Shown: piece after piece, positions 39,535-49,090 of the stretch | How the letters are laid out: each line of letters starts with the position of its first letter | Position numbering within the stretch: the stretch's first letter is position 1 | IMG/VR virus record: IMGVR_UViG_3300005563_000030 | Location: 61,102-125,101 of that record | Strand: one strand, 5' to 3' | Origin: a virus | DNA: 64,000 nt | Program-made: the position numbers and the translations under genes | The notes under the pieces: generated by a model | Database searches by the model: none | What the model was told of the DNA's origin: nothing | Seen by the model: the letters and a program-made list of their open reading frames with translations, nothing else

Positions 39535-40146
39535 ATGCGTGGTTATCAATGTCACTTCTATCATCTTAACGTTCAAAACAAACTGGAAAAGAATAACAAT
39601 GATGCTTGCTGGGCAGGCATTAATGGTCCTTTGGGAAAAGGCTGGGGTTTTAATATAAAGATGGACAAAGAGAACGAAAAGTTTATCTTTGTTGATCGCT
39701 TTGTTGAGAAAGAAACCCAAGCCTACATTCCTCTTCTTATCAGAATTCTTAACAAGGTAACTCCAACCGAGCTTGTTGAGATTGATGGTAAACAGTATAT
39801 CAAGACTAAGCTATTAGGTACATATGACCAAAGCTTGATTATATTGAACTTTCTGCGTAATCTATGGTCTTGTCCTACTGTTTTTAATGGTACTCAAGCA
39901 AGGTTCAAGGATTATATTCCCACCTTCTTTGAGACATTAAAAACTGCAAGGAAGTACAAAGATCCTCTGAAACGCTTGTTATGGGCTAACAAAATAGCTT
40001 GTGAAAAAGCTGGTTGTGTCAGTATGGGTCACTCCAACATCCATTCCCATGACAAACTTCAAATAAGACCTATGGAAGAGCTGATCGCCTATAATGGGCA
40101 TAGCACTATGGAGTTCTTAACCGGCGGTATGGCAAAAGCCTGGTAG
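39535..40146 (+). CDS. Conserved hypothetical protein, 203 aa
   Basis: Starts MRGYQCHFYHLNVQNKLEKN after leader AAAATTGTTTTATC. Helical C-terminal part (FFETLKTARKYKDPLKRLLW). Not recognised. Confidence 0.65.
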   Translation: MRGYQCHFYHLNVQNKLEKNNNDACWAGINGPLGKGWGFNIKMDKENEKFIFVDRFVEKETQAYIPLLIRILNKVTPTELVEIDGKQYIKTKLLGTYDQSLIILNFLRNLWSCPTVFNGTQARFKDYIPTFFETLKTARKYKDPLKRLLWANKIACEKAGCVSMGHSNIHSHDKLQIRPMEELIAYNGHSTMEFLTGGMAKAW

Positions 40147-40180
40147 TATTTTTTTTCAAAATCTTCACAAAAATATTTGT

Positions 40181-40573
40181 ATGTGTTTGACTTGTGCGTT
40201 TCAAAAGCAAACTAAAGAGGAAAAAGCAAAGTTACTTGGAGATTCATACGTTGTACTAAACACACCTGATAATAAAAGAATAAACCTCTCAACTGAACAA
40301 ATAGAAGAAATAATTGAGAATGCGTTATTTGTTTTATGTACAGGAGTAGATTGTACATGTGACATCTGGGCAATTCAATGGGAGAGGGATTATAGCCCTA
40401 AAACCATAAAGTACACAATACTACCAGATCAGAAAACCATTATTAGATACGCAGAGGAAGCATTAGAAGAAGAGCTTTCTATACTAGACACTACAGGTCA
40501 AGCATATCGTAAAACATTTCGTCCTCTTTGGTTAAAATTCCTTGAAAGTATAGGAGTAGACCCTTGTAGTTAA
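40181..40573 (+). CDS. Cys-rich hypothetical protein, 130 aa
   Basis: Starts MCLTCAFQKQTKEEKAKLLG; another Cys pair at CTGVDCTC. The same MCLTxx start recurs at 57064. Function unknown. Confidence 0.6.
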   Translation: MCLTCAFQKQTKEEKAKLLGDSYVVLNTPDNKRINLSTEQIEEIIENALFVLCTGVDCTCDIWAIQWERDYSPKTIKYTILPDQKTIIRYAEEALEEELSILDTTGQAYRKTFRPLWLKFLESIGVDPCS

Positions 40574-40592
40574 TCCTTTAACACTAATCCGT

Positions 40593-40823
40593 ATGCTTAC
40601 GCACATTTATTTAACGGGAGTCCTGATAAGTTTCCTGATTGTAGCTATCACCTTCTTATCAAAATTACGCAAGATACATAAAACCAATAAGGTTTTTCCT
40701 GTATCGGTAGGTGATCTATTTTTTGCAGCAGTATGTATTTCTGCTTCATGGTCTACCGTAATTGTGTTTTTGTTAATGTGCTTGAAAACAGACCTTGAAC
40801 ATAAAATTATCCGCAAATTCTAA
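40593..40823 (+). CDS. Two-helix membrane protein, 76 aa
   Basis: Helices YLTGVLISFLIVAITFL and GDLFFAAVCISASWSTVIVF. Ends KIIRKF. Function unknown. Confidence 0.65.
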   Translation: MLTHIYLTGVLISFLIVAITFLSKLRKIHKTNKVFPVSVGDLFFAAVCISASWSTVIVFLLMCLKTDLEHKIIRKF

Positions 40824-40828
40824 TTTGT

Positions 40829-41185
40829 ATGTTAACAACTTACAGTATAATCAAAAAAGAAGCTCAAACTCATGAGCAAGCTAAACAGAAAGTGAACAAA
40901 ATGTTTGACTTTCTGAAATCTGGATCGTATCTTGTCACGATGCAACACATCGACCCCAAAGCCGATGAGAAAACATATCGTGGCCTCTATTTTACTAAGG
41001 TACAGTCCTTAGCAGAAGAAACAGGTCATGGTAAGAAAGAGATGCACGCCATTATTAAAGAGCATTGCTTACAACCTGTGCTTGGTAAAAATAGCACTAG
41101 AAACCTCTCGCCTGAAGAATGGCTTGGTTTTGTTAAAGCTCTCGAATTGTGGGCTTATCAAACCTATCAGGTATTTTTGGATTAA
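40829..41185 (+). CDS. Hypothetical protein, 118 aa
   Basis: Starts MLTTYSIIKKEAQTHEQAKQ; helical, with GKKEMHAIIKEHCLQPVLGK. Its last codons carry the TTTG of the polymerase promoter. Confidence 0.65.
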   Translation: MLTTYSIIKKEAQTHEQAKQKVNKMFDFLKSGSYLVTMQHIDPKADEKTYRGLYFTKVQSLAEETGHGKKEMHAIIKEHCLQPVLGKNSTRNLSPEEWLGFVKALELWAYQTYQVFLD

Positions 41186-41207
41186 ATTCCACTTTATTGT
41201 ATTTTTG
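41176..41207 (+). promoter_or_regulatory. Host-type promoter for the replication block
   Basis: TTTG (41176-41179), 20-nt spacer, TATTTTTG (41200-41207). The polymerase ATG lies 4 nt beyond the box. Confidence 0.8.
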
Positions 41208-41211
41208 CTAG

Positions 41212-43296
41212 ATGATAATAGGAAATTACGTATTAGTAGACATTGAGTGCTACCCCAACTATTTTGAATTGGGTATAAAAGACTATGTTTCCAAAGAGAC
41301 ACAGCACTATGAAATTAGTAAGTTTCTCGATCACCGAAAAGAAATGTATCGTTTCTTAACGGAGTATAAAGGATATATGGTTACTTTTAATGGAGTGTTT
41401 TATGATAATGTCGTCCTAGCTTATTTCGTAAAAGAATACAAAAGATTCATTAATCTAAGTCCTCTTGAGCTCTGTGCTAAACTCAAAGAGTTTTCCAACA
41501 GTGTGATTGAGGATGACCATGAAAAAACCAAATGGTACAAATGGTATAAACATCCTTGGATAAATATTGACCTGTTCCTTTACTGGGCTAAATCTCTTCG
41601 TATATCCAAGAAGATTAGCTTAAAATCATTAGGAATACAGCTCAATCATACGAGGGTACAGGAGCTTCCCTATCCACACAACTCTCTTCTTACAAGGCAG
41701 CAAATGGAACATGTTCTTGATTATAACTTGAGCAATGACCTTGTTATCCTTGATTCGCTCACTGATCGAATGAAAGAAGAGATAAAACTTCGTAAGTATA
41801 TTTACGAGGAATATGGTATACAGTGTTGGAGCATGGATGCACCAAAGATTTGTAGCGAGTACATGTTAGAAGTATTCTGTAAGAAAACTTATAACAATCA
41901 GTACCCTACCTATGAAGAATACAAACGTGAGGTTAAGAATAGCCGATATATACCCAAACCCAATTGGAAGCTCGGTGAGTTTCTTCCTCACGTTCAATTC
42001 AAAACAAAGTTTTTTCAAAACCTTTACGAGGAGATTAAGGCGTCTGGATCAGAATTTAGTAAGGAATTCTTGTACCAAAATCGAAATACTAAGGTGCATG
42101 TTAGTATGGGAATTGGGGGAATTCACATTATTAATGACAATGAATTTTATGAGTCCACAAAGGCACATAAGATTATAGATCAGGACGTTACTTCTCTATA
42201 TCCTACCTTACTTGAAAACTATCGCTTTATTCGTAAGGAACTAGAAATAGTACTTGATGAATACTTACAACTTAAACTCGATCGTGTAGAAGCGAAGAGA
42301 CTTGGTATAAAGATTAAGGACACATTCCTTAAGCTTATGCTAAACGGATTTACTGGTATCGTAGATCAGGATGTATCATGGCTTTACAGTCCAGAACAAA
42401 TGACAGCGTTACGAGTATTCGGTCAGTTAATTCAGCTACGCATATTAGAAGAGCTATCAGAAATAGGTATTCAGGTAATATCTAACAACACAGATGGTAC
42501 TACCAGTATTGTTCCTATAGATAAGATAGACGCTTATCATAGGATTAGTCAGGAAGTATCCAATGAGTTCAAAATAGGCTGGGAATTTACTAACATTAAC
42601 AAAATTGTATATACAAATGTTAATAATTACATCGCTTTCCCTGCTAGTACTTACATGCTGGACGGTCTTTGTAATATGGTGTCTGTCAAGGAAGATACCA
42701 AACCCAAGCGTAAAGGACTTTATAAGTACGGAAAAGACATACCGCTTGGGGACTCTGTTAATGAACAAGTCATCCCCAGAGCTATCGAGTTGTTTTGGAA
42801 AGATGGAATCCCTCTCAAAGAGTCTATCAGTAACCCCGAAAAATATGGATTTCACATATATGATTACTGTAGAAGTAATCGTATCTCCAAAGACTTCGAG
42901 GTCTTCTATAACTACAAGAGAGTCCAAAATCTAAATAGGTATTATTTTCAAACTAAGGGAAATTATCTCTTAAAACGAAAACGAAACCAAGTTTTGTATA
43001 GCGAAGCAGATAGATTACAACTAGAACAAGAACTTCAGTCTAAAAAGGGTGACCATGGTATGGGCTATGCTCCTGATTTTAAACCATATACTCAAGAAGA
43101 GCTTGATAAACTAGTTGATGATATTATCTTCAAAGGCGGTAAATTCCAACATATAAATGTTGGAGAAGGTGTATGCTTATTTAATGACTATGTAGAGAAA
43201 ACTTTTGAAGAGTACGATGTAAATTATACTCACTACATTGAGAAAGCGTATACTATTGTAACAGAAATTCTTAACAGACAATTAACTCTTTTCTAA
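41212..43296 (+). CDS. Family B DNA polymerase
   Basis: 694 residues. Exonuclease motif VLVDIECYPNYF (Asp10, Glu12); polymerase motif A DQDVTSLYPTLL (about 324-335); motif B KLMLNGFTG (about 374-382); motif C reads SNNTDGTTSIV near 425-432, with Asn replacing the first Asp of the usual DTD. Shorter than most family B enzymes. It replicates the phage genome and proofreads via the N-terminal exonuclease (family knowledge). Confidence 0.85.
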   Translation: MIIGNYVLVDIECYPNYFELGIKDYVSKETQHYEISKFLDHRKEMYRFLTEYKGYMVTFNGVFYDNVVLAYFVKEYKRFINLSPLELCAKLKEFSNSVIEDDHEKTKWYKWYKHPWINIDLFLYWAKSLRISKKISLKSLGIQLNHTRVQELPYPHNSLLTRQQMEHVLDYNLSNDLVILDSLTDRMKEEIKLRKYIYEEYGIQCWSMDAPKICSEYMLEVFCKKTYNNQYPTYEEYKREVKNSRYIPKPNWKLGEFLPHVQFKTKFFQNLYEEIKASGSEFSKEFLYQNRNTKVHVSMGIGGIHIINDNEFYESTKAHKIIDQDVTSLYPTLLENYRFIRKELEIVLDEYLQLKLDRVEAKRLGIKIKDTFLKLMLNGFTGIVDQDVSWLYSPEQMTALRVFGQLIQLRILEELSEIGIQVISNNTDGTTSIVPIDKIDAYHRISQEVSNEFKIGWEFTNINKIVYTNVNNYIAFPASTYMLDGLCNMVSVKEDTKPKRKGLYKYGKDIPLGDSVNEQVIPRAIELFWKDGIPLKESISNPEKYGFHIYDYCRSNRISKDFEVFYNYKRVQNLNRYYFQTKGNYLLKRKRNQVLYSEADRLQLEQELQSKKGDHGMGYAPDFKPYTQEELDKLVDDIIFKGGKFQHINVGEGVCLFNDYVEKTFEEYDVNYTHYIEKAYTIVTEILNRQLTLF

Positions 43297-43397
43297 TGTA
43301 TTTAACGTTTAGAGAACTTGGAGAGGTTGTCATCATTGTATTCTGCGTAGGCTTTGTACTTGGTGGTGCCTTCATAAAGTGGATCAAAGAAGAGTGA
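43296..43397 (+). CDS. Membrane micropeptide, 33 aa, between polymerase and helicase
   Basis: TAATG overlap with the polymerase stop; starts MYLTFRELGEVVIIVFCVGF, ends IKWIKEE. One transmembrane helix. The helicase start overlaps its stop (GTGA). Could tether replication to the membrane; speculative. Confidence 0.55.
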   Translation: MYLTFRELGEVVIIVFCVGFVLGGAFIKWIKEE

Positions 43398-44542
43398 TAA
43401 ATAGAGAGAAAGAGAAAATACAGAGTGAAGCATATGAAGCCCTTGAGAAGAATAACTTCAAGGGTATTGTTATTCTTCCTACTGGTACCGGTAAAACCCT
43501 TGTTTTAATAAATTGTTTAAAGCGGCTGTACGAGCCGGGAATGCGAATTCTATACACATGCGATTCTCAGGATTTAAGAGATTCTGGTTTCGATGAAGAG
43601 CTTGTTAAATGGGATGCTAAACAGTATTGTGACATCATTGAGAAATGTTGTTATAAAACAGCTTATAAGAAGAAGGATGAAGAATATGACATTCTTCTAG
43701 CGGATGAAGGAGATTTTGCACTTACACCACAATATTCAAAATTATTTTTGAATAATAAGTTTAAGTATATTATCTTTGTAAGCGCTACTCTTGATAAGAA
43801 GAAGCAACCATTAGCTGATAAAATCTTACCTGTTGTATATCAGAAAGAGGTGAAGGAAATAGAAGATAGAAAGGTAATAAACAAAGCCAACTTCATCTTC
43901 GTTCCCTATACTCTTTCTAATAAGGAAAATGCAAGATATTTGAACTTCAGTGAGAGATTTAAGGAATTACTCAATGCTAAACCTAGTCCATTTCTTGATC
44001 TTAAACAGACCAAGGCTTGGATGGATAAACGACAAAGAGACCTTGACTTTCTTACATTTCAAAGATTACATTTTCTTGAAAGTTTGGATTCTTCTGTGTA
44101 TATTTGCAGAAAGCTGTTTGAATACATACATAAACAAGACCCGAAAGCACGGGTGGTCGCGTTCTGTGGACAAACATCTCAAGCAGATAAGATATGTAGA
44201 TATTCATATCACGAGAAGAATGCTAATGAAAATAACCTGAAAAGGTTTGATGACGGTGAGATTAATTATCTATCTGTATGTGGTAAAATAGACAGGGGTA
44301 AGAACCTAAAAGGTGTAAATAGAATAGTGTTAGAAAACTACAATAGGAGTGAAACCAAACTCGTTCAAAGAACGGGTAGAGGTCGAAGACTTAAGGTAGA
44401 TGAACTACTGGACATATACATCTTAGTTCCTCATTACAAGAGGGAGAATGGTAAAAGCTATCCTACTATTATGTACGATTGGATATTAGAAGCTGGTAAG
44501 AAGCTAGGTATAGAAGACGCAAAAACAATTTATCTAAAATAG
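43394..44542 (+). CDS. Superfamily 2 DNA helicase
   Basis: Start set at GTG 43394 (MINREKEKIQSEAYEAL), overlapping the previous stop; GTG 43379 is an alternative. Motif I LPTGTGKT (about 28-35), motif II LLADEGDFAL, motif III FVSATLD, motif VI VQRTGRGRR. Resembles the SF2 helicase of the crAss-like replication module. Confidence 0.85.
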   Translation: MINREKEKIQSEAYEALEKNNFKGIVILPTGTGKTLVLINCLKRLYEPGMRILYTCDSQDLRDSGFDEELVKWDAKQYCDIIEKCCYKTAYKKKDEEYDILLADEGDFALTPQYSKLFLNNKFKYIIFVSATLDKKKQPLADKILPVVYQKEVKEIEDRKVINKANFIFVPYTLSNKENARYLNFSERFKELLNAKPSPFLDLKQTKAWMDKRQRDLDFLTFQRLHFLESLDSSVYICRKLFEYIHKQDPKARVVAFCGQTSQADKICRYSYHEKNANENNLKRFDDGEINYLSVCGKIDRGKNLKGVNRIVLENYNRSETKLVQRTGRGRRLKVDELLDIYILVPHYKRENGKSYPTIMYDWILEAGKKLGIEDAKTIYLK

Positions 44543-44552
44543 GAGGGTATTA

Positions 44553-45239
44553 ATGCAAAGTATCGAAATTCAGTTTAACAAGAAGATTATAGAAAAGATA
44601 AAGTCTTACAACTTCCAAGTTGACCAATTAGGCTCTATACTTTTCATATTGTTTGCACTTTATGAAAATAAGATAGAACTACTTGATGAATTTGATGATT
44701 CTAATAAGCAAAAGCGTGCATTGTTCCTCTATAAAGAGTTACAACTTCGCGAGCTTGTTAAACAATCTGATAATAAGACTTTGTTTATTCTAACACAGAA
44801 GGGAACGGAATTGATTGAATCTATTAAAAACAGTACTGGCGAAGCAACAACAGAAAAAATAGCTGTACTAGGAGTAGAACAGCTTAAAGACGAGATTCAG
44901 AAAGATGAGGTGGATGGATGGATTGATGAATGGCTCGATATATTTCCTAGAGGAATACGTACTGGTGGTAAGCTTATTAGAAGTGATAGAGAAGGATGTC
45001 TCAATAAAATGAGAAAGTTCCTTGTCGATTACAAGTATGATAAGGACACCATTATGAAAGCGACAAGAGCTTATATTGACGCCAAAGCACAGGAAGGATA
45101 TATGTACACCAGATGTGCAGTATACTTCATCTATCGTATAGAGCCATCAAAAGAAAGAATCTCCGATTTAGCTGATTGGTGCGGTCAAGTAAAAGACGAA
45201 GGAACAGCCCCAACAGCATCATTTGAAATACTAGTTTAA
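44553..45239 (+). CDS. Replication-block protein, 228 aa
   Basis: Starts MQSIEIQFNKKIIEKIKSYN; a winged-helix-like N-terminal half (LFLYKELQLRELVKQSDNKT) and C-terminal DREGCLNKMRKFLVDYKYDK. By position between helicases, possibly a helicase loader or primosome protein. The stop overlaps the next start. Confidence 0.6.
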   Translation: MQSIEIQFNKKIIEKIKSYNFQVDQLGSILFILFALYENKIELLDEFDDSNKQKRALFLYKELQLRELVKQSDNKTLFILTQKGTELIESIKNSTGEATTEKIAVLGVEQLKDEIQKDEVDGWIDEWLDIFPRGIRTGGKLIRSDREGCLNKMRKFLVDYKYDKDTIMKATRAYIDAKAQEGYMYTRCAVYFIYRIEPSKERISDLADWCGQVKDEGTAPTASFEILV

Positions 45240-46345
45240 TGAGTCTTTATCTAAGAGCGTTTAATAATATTAAACACAAAGCAGAGAATAAGAAAGCAGG
45301 AAGATTTGATGGAATACCATTTCCATATCCCAGATTTTCCCAATTCATTCCCAGCATAGATAAGGAACAAGTAATTGGTGTAACTTCTTATAGTGGTGCT
45401 GGAAAGAGTAAATTCTCTCGTCATACGTTTATAACCCATCCCTACGAATTCTCTCTACAGAATAACTATCCTGTTGAGATAGATTATTATTGTTTAGAGG
45501 ATAGTGCAGAACGTACTTTCAAGTATATTCTGTGTAACTACCTATACATGAAATGTGGTGAAAGAGTATCTGTTTATGACCTTGACTCAAAGTATAGGGA
45601 ACTCGCTCCCAATATAATGAAACACATTATAGATGGAGAAAAATATTTAGCAGATTTTTGCAATAAGGTCAGAATCAAAGACACTTTCACTAGAGCTTCG
45701 GATATAAGAAGAGATATTCTTACCAGAGCTAATAAAACAGGAACACTCTTAGTAAATGACAAAAAGGATATTGTTGGATATGAGCCTAAAGCCAATGTAC
45801 ATTGGATCGCTCTATTTGATAACCTGAATAACATTGAAAAAGAGCCAGAACATCGCGATCAGAAACAGTCAATGGACCACTTTGTCCAGAGTGATTGCAG
45901 ATTGCTTTATTCTAAAATCTTAAAGATGACTCCTGTAATAGTTCATCAGCAAGCATTAGAAGCTGAAAAACAACAGTTTACTAATACTGGTGGATTAATT
46001 CTGGATAAGAATAAGCCTTCATTAGCAAATTTAGGCGGCACCAAAGAGGTAACTAGATCTTACCATATGGTGATGTCTTTATTTGATCCAAGCAGATTTA
46101 AAGTCCTTTCTTATAAGGGCTATGATATAGGAAAGTTAAAAAACAACTTTAGAGAACTAGAAATTCTCAAATCAAACGACGGCGGTGGCGACGGAACAAT
46201 TGTAGCTCCATTATATTTTGATGGTGCTGCTGAAATATTCCGTGAGCTTCCAAACTCTGACAAACAAAAAGACGAACTAGATCGTTTTTACAAGTGGCAT
46301 GAGCAAGAAAAGCTCAAGCAACAAAACAGACATTTACTATTCTAA
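45239..46345 (+). CDS. DnaB/RecA-like replicative ATPase
   Basis: 368 residues. Walker A TSYSGAGKSKF (about 49-59), then YYCLEDSAERTFKYI and WIALFDNLNNIE (Walker B-like), and a GGTKEVTRSYHMVM segment near residue 262. This is the RecA-type core without an N-terminal primase-binding domain, as in compact phage helicases. Confidence 0.75.
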   Translation: MSLYLRAFNNIKHKAENKKAGRFDGIPFPYPRFSQFIPSIDKEQVIGVTSYSGAGKSKFSRHTFITHPYEFSLQNNYPVEIDYYCLEDSAERTFKYILCNYLYMKCGERVSVYDLDSKYRELAPNIMKHIIDGEKYLADFCNKVRIKDTFTRASDIRRDILTRANKTGTLLVNDKKDIVGYEPKANVHWIALFDNLNNIEKEPEHRDQKQSMDHFVQSDCRLLYSKILKMTPVIVHQQALEAEKQQFTNTGGLILDKNKPSLANLGGTKEVTRSYHMVMSLFDPSRFKVLSYKGYDIGKLKNNFRELEILKSNDGGGDGTIVAPLYFDGAAEIFRELPNSDKQKDELDRFYKWHEQEKLKQQNRHLLF

Positions 46346-46354
46346 AAAGAAGTC

Positions 46355-46846
46355 ATGCAAAAGAAAACGAATAAGCTATATTTTGCTTACGGTTCAAATA
46401 TGAATCAGGAACGTCTTGAAGGTCGCGTAGGTCCGGTAATAAAAATCGGAAAACACGTTCTCAGACGTTGGAAGCTCGCGTTCAATTGCGGGTATGCTAA
46501 CAATAGATTCGCTAACATTATTATGGGTGCAGAAGGCGCTGTAGAATATGTAGAGGGCGTCCTATATGAACTGACACCCAGACAAATGCGAATGTTAGAT
46601 AACTTTGAAGGCTACCCACTGTACTATCAAAAGATGGTATTCCCTCTGAATGAAAGTGCAATAGGTAATAGCAAAGAAGTTATGTACGCTTATGTTTGCT
46701 TCAACCCGAATTACGTACCCAATCCAAAAGTAAAGCCTACGGAAGAGTACATAAATCACATATTAAAAGGTGTTGCGGATAACGAATTGACAACAACCTT
46801 GTGGCAACTCAGACGTATGCGTTATAAAGGTGAAATTCAATTTTAA
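46355..46846 (+). CDS. Gamma-glutamylcyclotransferase-like (AIG2/GGCT) protein 1
   Basis: 163 residues. LYFAYGSNMNQERL (8-21) is the GGCT signature loop; MLDNFEGYPLYYQK holds the catalytic Glu and following Tyr. Family members release 5-oxoproline from gamma-glutamyl amines or peptides. A second homologue lies at 54527, in the amidoligase cluster; this one is separated from it by 8 kb. Confidence 0.8.
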   Translation: MQKKTNKLYFAYGSNMNQERLEGRVGPVIKIGKHVLRRWKLAFNCGYANNRFANIIMGAEGAVEYVEGVLYELTPRQMRMLDNFEGYPLYYQKMVFPLNESAIGNSKEVMYAYVCFNPNYVPNPKVKPTEEYINHILKGVADNELTTTLWQLRRMRYKGEIQF

Positions 46847-46867
46847 CCGCTTTTTTTCGACAATTTT

Positions 46868-46899
46868 GTTGTTTGTTTGCAGAATACTTCGTATCTTTG
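46868..46899 (+). promoter_or_regulatory. Host-type promoter, recombination genes
   Basis: GTTG (46868-46871, one mismatch to TTTG), 20-nt spacer, TATCTTTG (46892-46899), 21 nt before the start of the Sak4-like gene. Confidence 0.65.
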
Positions 46900-46920
46900 T
46901 AGTAACAAAACAATCAAAAT

Positions 46921-47622
46921 TTGAGTAAAGTAGCAATGATTATGGGCGAGTCTGGATCTGGTAAGAGTTCCGGAGTTCGCACACTTCCCCCTAAGGAAAC
47001 ATTCGTGTTTAACACTTTAGGTAAGGATCTTCCATTTAGAGGTAGTGGTAAGTTGTATACAATTTGGAATAAGGAAACTAATCCAAATGGTAATATGCTT
47101 AAAACTAGTAACTCTCAAGTGGTTATGCAATGGCTTGATTATATTGATAAGAAAATGCCGCAGATCAAGTATGTTGTCATTGACGATAACACTCACCAAT
47201 CCTCATTGGAATATATGAGACGTTTGGGTGAGAAGACGTTTGACAAGTTCAACGATATTGCGGACAATATGATTAACATTGCGCAAAAAGCAGCATCGTT
47301 ACGTGATGATCTTACCGTATTTATTTTACATCACGTTACGGAAACAGGTGATGGCATCTTGGAAGAAAAGAAGCTGAAGGCCCAGACTGTGGGTAAACTA
47401 GTGAACAATTTGTTAGGTTCTTATGAAGCTTTCTTTACTGTAATTTTACTGGCAACTAAGGTGAAAGGAGAAAATGGCGAACCAGAGTATTATTATCTTA
47501 CTCGCGACGCTAATAGTACCATCAAAACACCAATGGGAATGTTCGATGAATCGAAAGTTCCAAACGATCTACTTCTTTTAAGCAGTACAATACGTGCTTA
47601 TTACGAAGCAGAAGTTCAGTAA
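46921..47622 (+). CDS. Sak4-like recombination ATPase
   Basis: 233 residues from a TTG (SKVAMIMGESGSGKSSG); the strand before the Walker A loop argues for this start over ATG 46936. Walker A GESGSGKS (9-16), Walker B YVVIDD near 84, VFILHHVTETGDG. Sak4-like ATPases aid single-strand annealing or replication; an SSB gene follows, the usual partner. Confidence 0.75.
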   Translation: MSKVAMIMGESGSGKSSGVRTLPPKETFVFNTLGKDLPFRGSGKLYTIWNKETNPNGNMLKTSNSQVVMQWLDYIDKKMPQIKYVVIDDNTHQSSLEYMRRLGEKTFDKFNDIADNMINIAQKAASLRDDLTVFILHHVTETGDGILEEKKLKAQTVGKLVNNLLGSYEAFFTVILLATKVKGENGEPEYYYLTRDANSTIKTPMGMFDESKVPNDLLLLSSTIRAYYEAEVQ

Positions 47623-47665
47623 AAATTAATAGTATAGAAACTCATAAAAACTTATAATTTACACT

Positions 47666-48256
47666 ATGTCAGAAAACACAGTTATTAATTTCGGCCAAGT
47701 GCCAACCGCAACATCTAGCTCTTATTTGGAACCCGGTATGTATCGTTTGAAAGTCGATCCCGCTGGTACCAAGGTAGTAAAGAACCCAGGTAAGACAACT
47801 TACTTGGCAGTTAAATTCGTAGCCGACAACGGTGGTAATTTAACTGAAAAGTTCTTCATCACTGCCAAATCTCTGCCTCGTCTTCAGTATTTGCATGAAG
47901 CATGGTTCAATAAAAAATTGGACAAGCAGTTTGCAACTTATGATGATGTAGCAGATTACTTTCAGAAAGCTCTTACAATTAAACCTGAGGTATCTCGTCC
48001 AATGATTACTGGTGGTAAAGTCACAGCAGATGGTAAATTCTATGCTGGTCTTCCCTACACTGGTTTCGTAGTGGCAGATGAAGGTCAGTTTGAAGAAGGT
48101 CCGTTTGATCCGACAAGCGCTCGTTATAAAAACGTTGTTACACTGGAGAAGCCAAATCCTGCTGTAGCAAACACTAATGCAGCTCTTTTACCCGGAACTG
48201 ATGATAGTCCAAACACTGGCTATCGTCCATTAAACGATAACGAGAATCCTTGGTAA
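47666..48256 (+). CDS. SSB-like protein, 196 aa
   Basis: Starts MSENTVINFGQVPTATSSSY; beta-rich central region (YLAVKFVADNGGNLTEKFFI) and an acidic, Pro/Asn-rich C-terminus (TGYRPLNDNENPW) as in single-strand binding proteins. Directly after the Sak4-like gene and followed by a terminator. Confidence 0.7.
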   Translation: MSENTVINFGQVPTATSSSYLEPGMYRLKVDPAGTKVVKNPGKTTYLAVKFVADNGGNLTEKFFITAKSLPRLQYLHEAWFNKKLDKQFATYDDVADYFQKALTIKPEVSRPMITGGKVTADGKFYAGLPYTGFVVADEGQFEEGPFDPTSARYKNVVTLEKPNPAVANTNAALLPGTDDSPNTGYRPLNDNENPW

Positions 48257-48285
48257 TTCTAGTTTTATTTTAGTTTTTAGGTACA

Positions 48286-48314
48286 GCCTCTGGTTTCTAC
48301 TAGAGGCTTTTTTT
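48286..48314 (+). terminator. Intrinsic terminator after SSB
   Basis: GCCTCT / AGAGGC stem, 10-nt loop, TTTTTTT. Confidence 0.85.
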
Positions 48315-48331
48315 AACTCTATTTTTGTTTT

Positions 48332-48598
48332 ATGAAAAGTAAACTAACGGATCGAGGATTAAAGAATTATATTCTTGATATAGCTCTTCCTGAACTTTTC
48401 ACTTTGGATGATATAATCGAAAAAATGCGAAAGCATCAACATAATTATATCTATTCTTATAAGTATAGGTTAAGAACTGTCCTCACAGAAATGGTACAGA
48501 AAAAGCTTCTCACTGAGGAAATAGGTTCAACAAAGAAAGTCGATGGAAGTATTACAGACATCTATTATAAAAAAGTATGGAAAGATGACAACAATTAA
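48332..48598 (+). CDS. Hypothetical protein, 88 aa
   Basis: Starts MKSKLTDRGLKNYILDIALP; basic, resembles a winged-helix layout (YRLRTVLTEMVQKKLLTEEI). ATG lies 4 nt past a TATTTTTG box (48320-48327), but no TTTG is present at the right distance. Confidence 0.65.
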   Translation: MKSKLTDRGLKNYILDIALPELFTLDDIIEKMRKHQHNYIYSYKYRLRTVLTEMVQKKLLTEEIGSTKKVDGSITDIYYKKVWKDDNN

Positions 48599-48860
48599 AT
48601 CTTTTGTCGAAAGACTAGCCAAGATAGGAATAGAAGTAGAATTGAGTGCGAACTATCCTTGGATATACCTAGAAAAAGTAAATGGACACAATATTCATGA
48701 AAGATTCTACAGTAATTATGGATTCACTGTCTTTTTCTCTCCAGTAAGAGTAGGACAGGTAGAAAGAATAACAGATATTTCAAAAGTATTTAACAAAATT
48801 AGGGAAGTTATTACATTTGATGGGGAACTTCCAGAACTCCTAGAAGACGATTACGAATGA
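48585..48860 (+). CDS. Hypothetical protein, 91 aa
   Basis: Start at ATG 48585 (MTTIKSFVERLAKIGIEVEL), overlapping the previous gene by 14 nt. Function unknown. Confidence 0.65.
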   Translation: MTTIKSFVERLAKIGIEVELSANYPWIYLEKVNGHNIHERFYSNYGFTVFFSPVRVGQVERITDISKVFNKIREVITFDGELPELLEDDYE

Positions 48861-49090
48861 TAACAGCAGAACAAATAGTTAGGAAATGGTCTTTAGATGA
48901 CGGCGACATCTTGAAAGAAGGTGCAGAGGCCGCAGCAAGAGAGTACGCAAGAATCAAAGTAAAAGAAGTAGTAAGAGCTATGACAAAAGCTCAGTTAGGA
49001 GAGCATATAAATGATGATCTTGCTTACTTAGAAGAATTTGTAAATTATGTATTAGATAAAGATTATCCATTAGATGAAAACATTGTCTGA
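48857..49090 (+). CDS. Hypothetical protein, 77 aa
   Basis: Starts MITAEQIVRKWSLDDGDILK; overlaps both neighbours (4 and 17 nt). Layout resembles the following 86-aa protein (helices ending before YPLD/YPLE), suggesting an internal duplication. Confidence 0.6.
   Translation: MITAEQIVRKWSLDDGDILKEGAEAAAREYARIKVKEVVRAMTKAQLGEHINDDLAYLEEFVNYVLDKDYPLDENIV

Noticed and set aside
48320-48327. TATTTTTG before the 48332 gene
   Set aside because: No TTTG at 20 nt; only TTTC at 22 nt. Mentioned in the gene entry but not called as a promoter.
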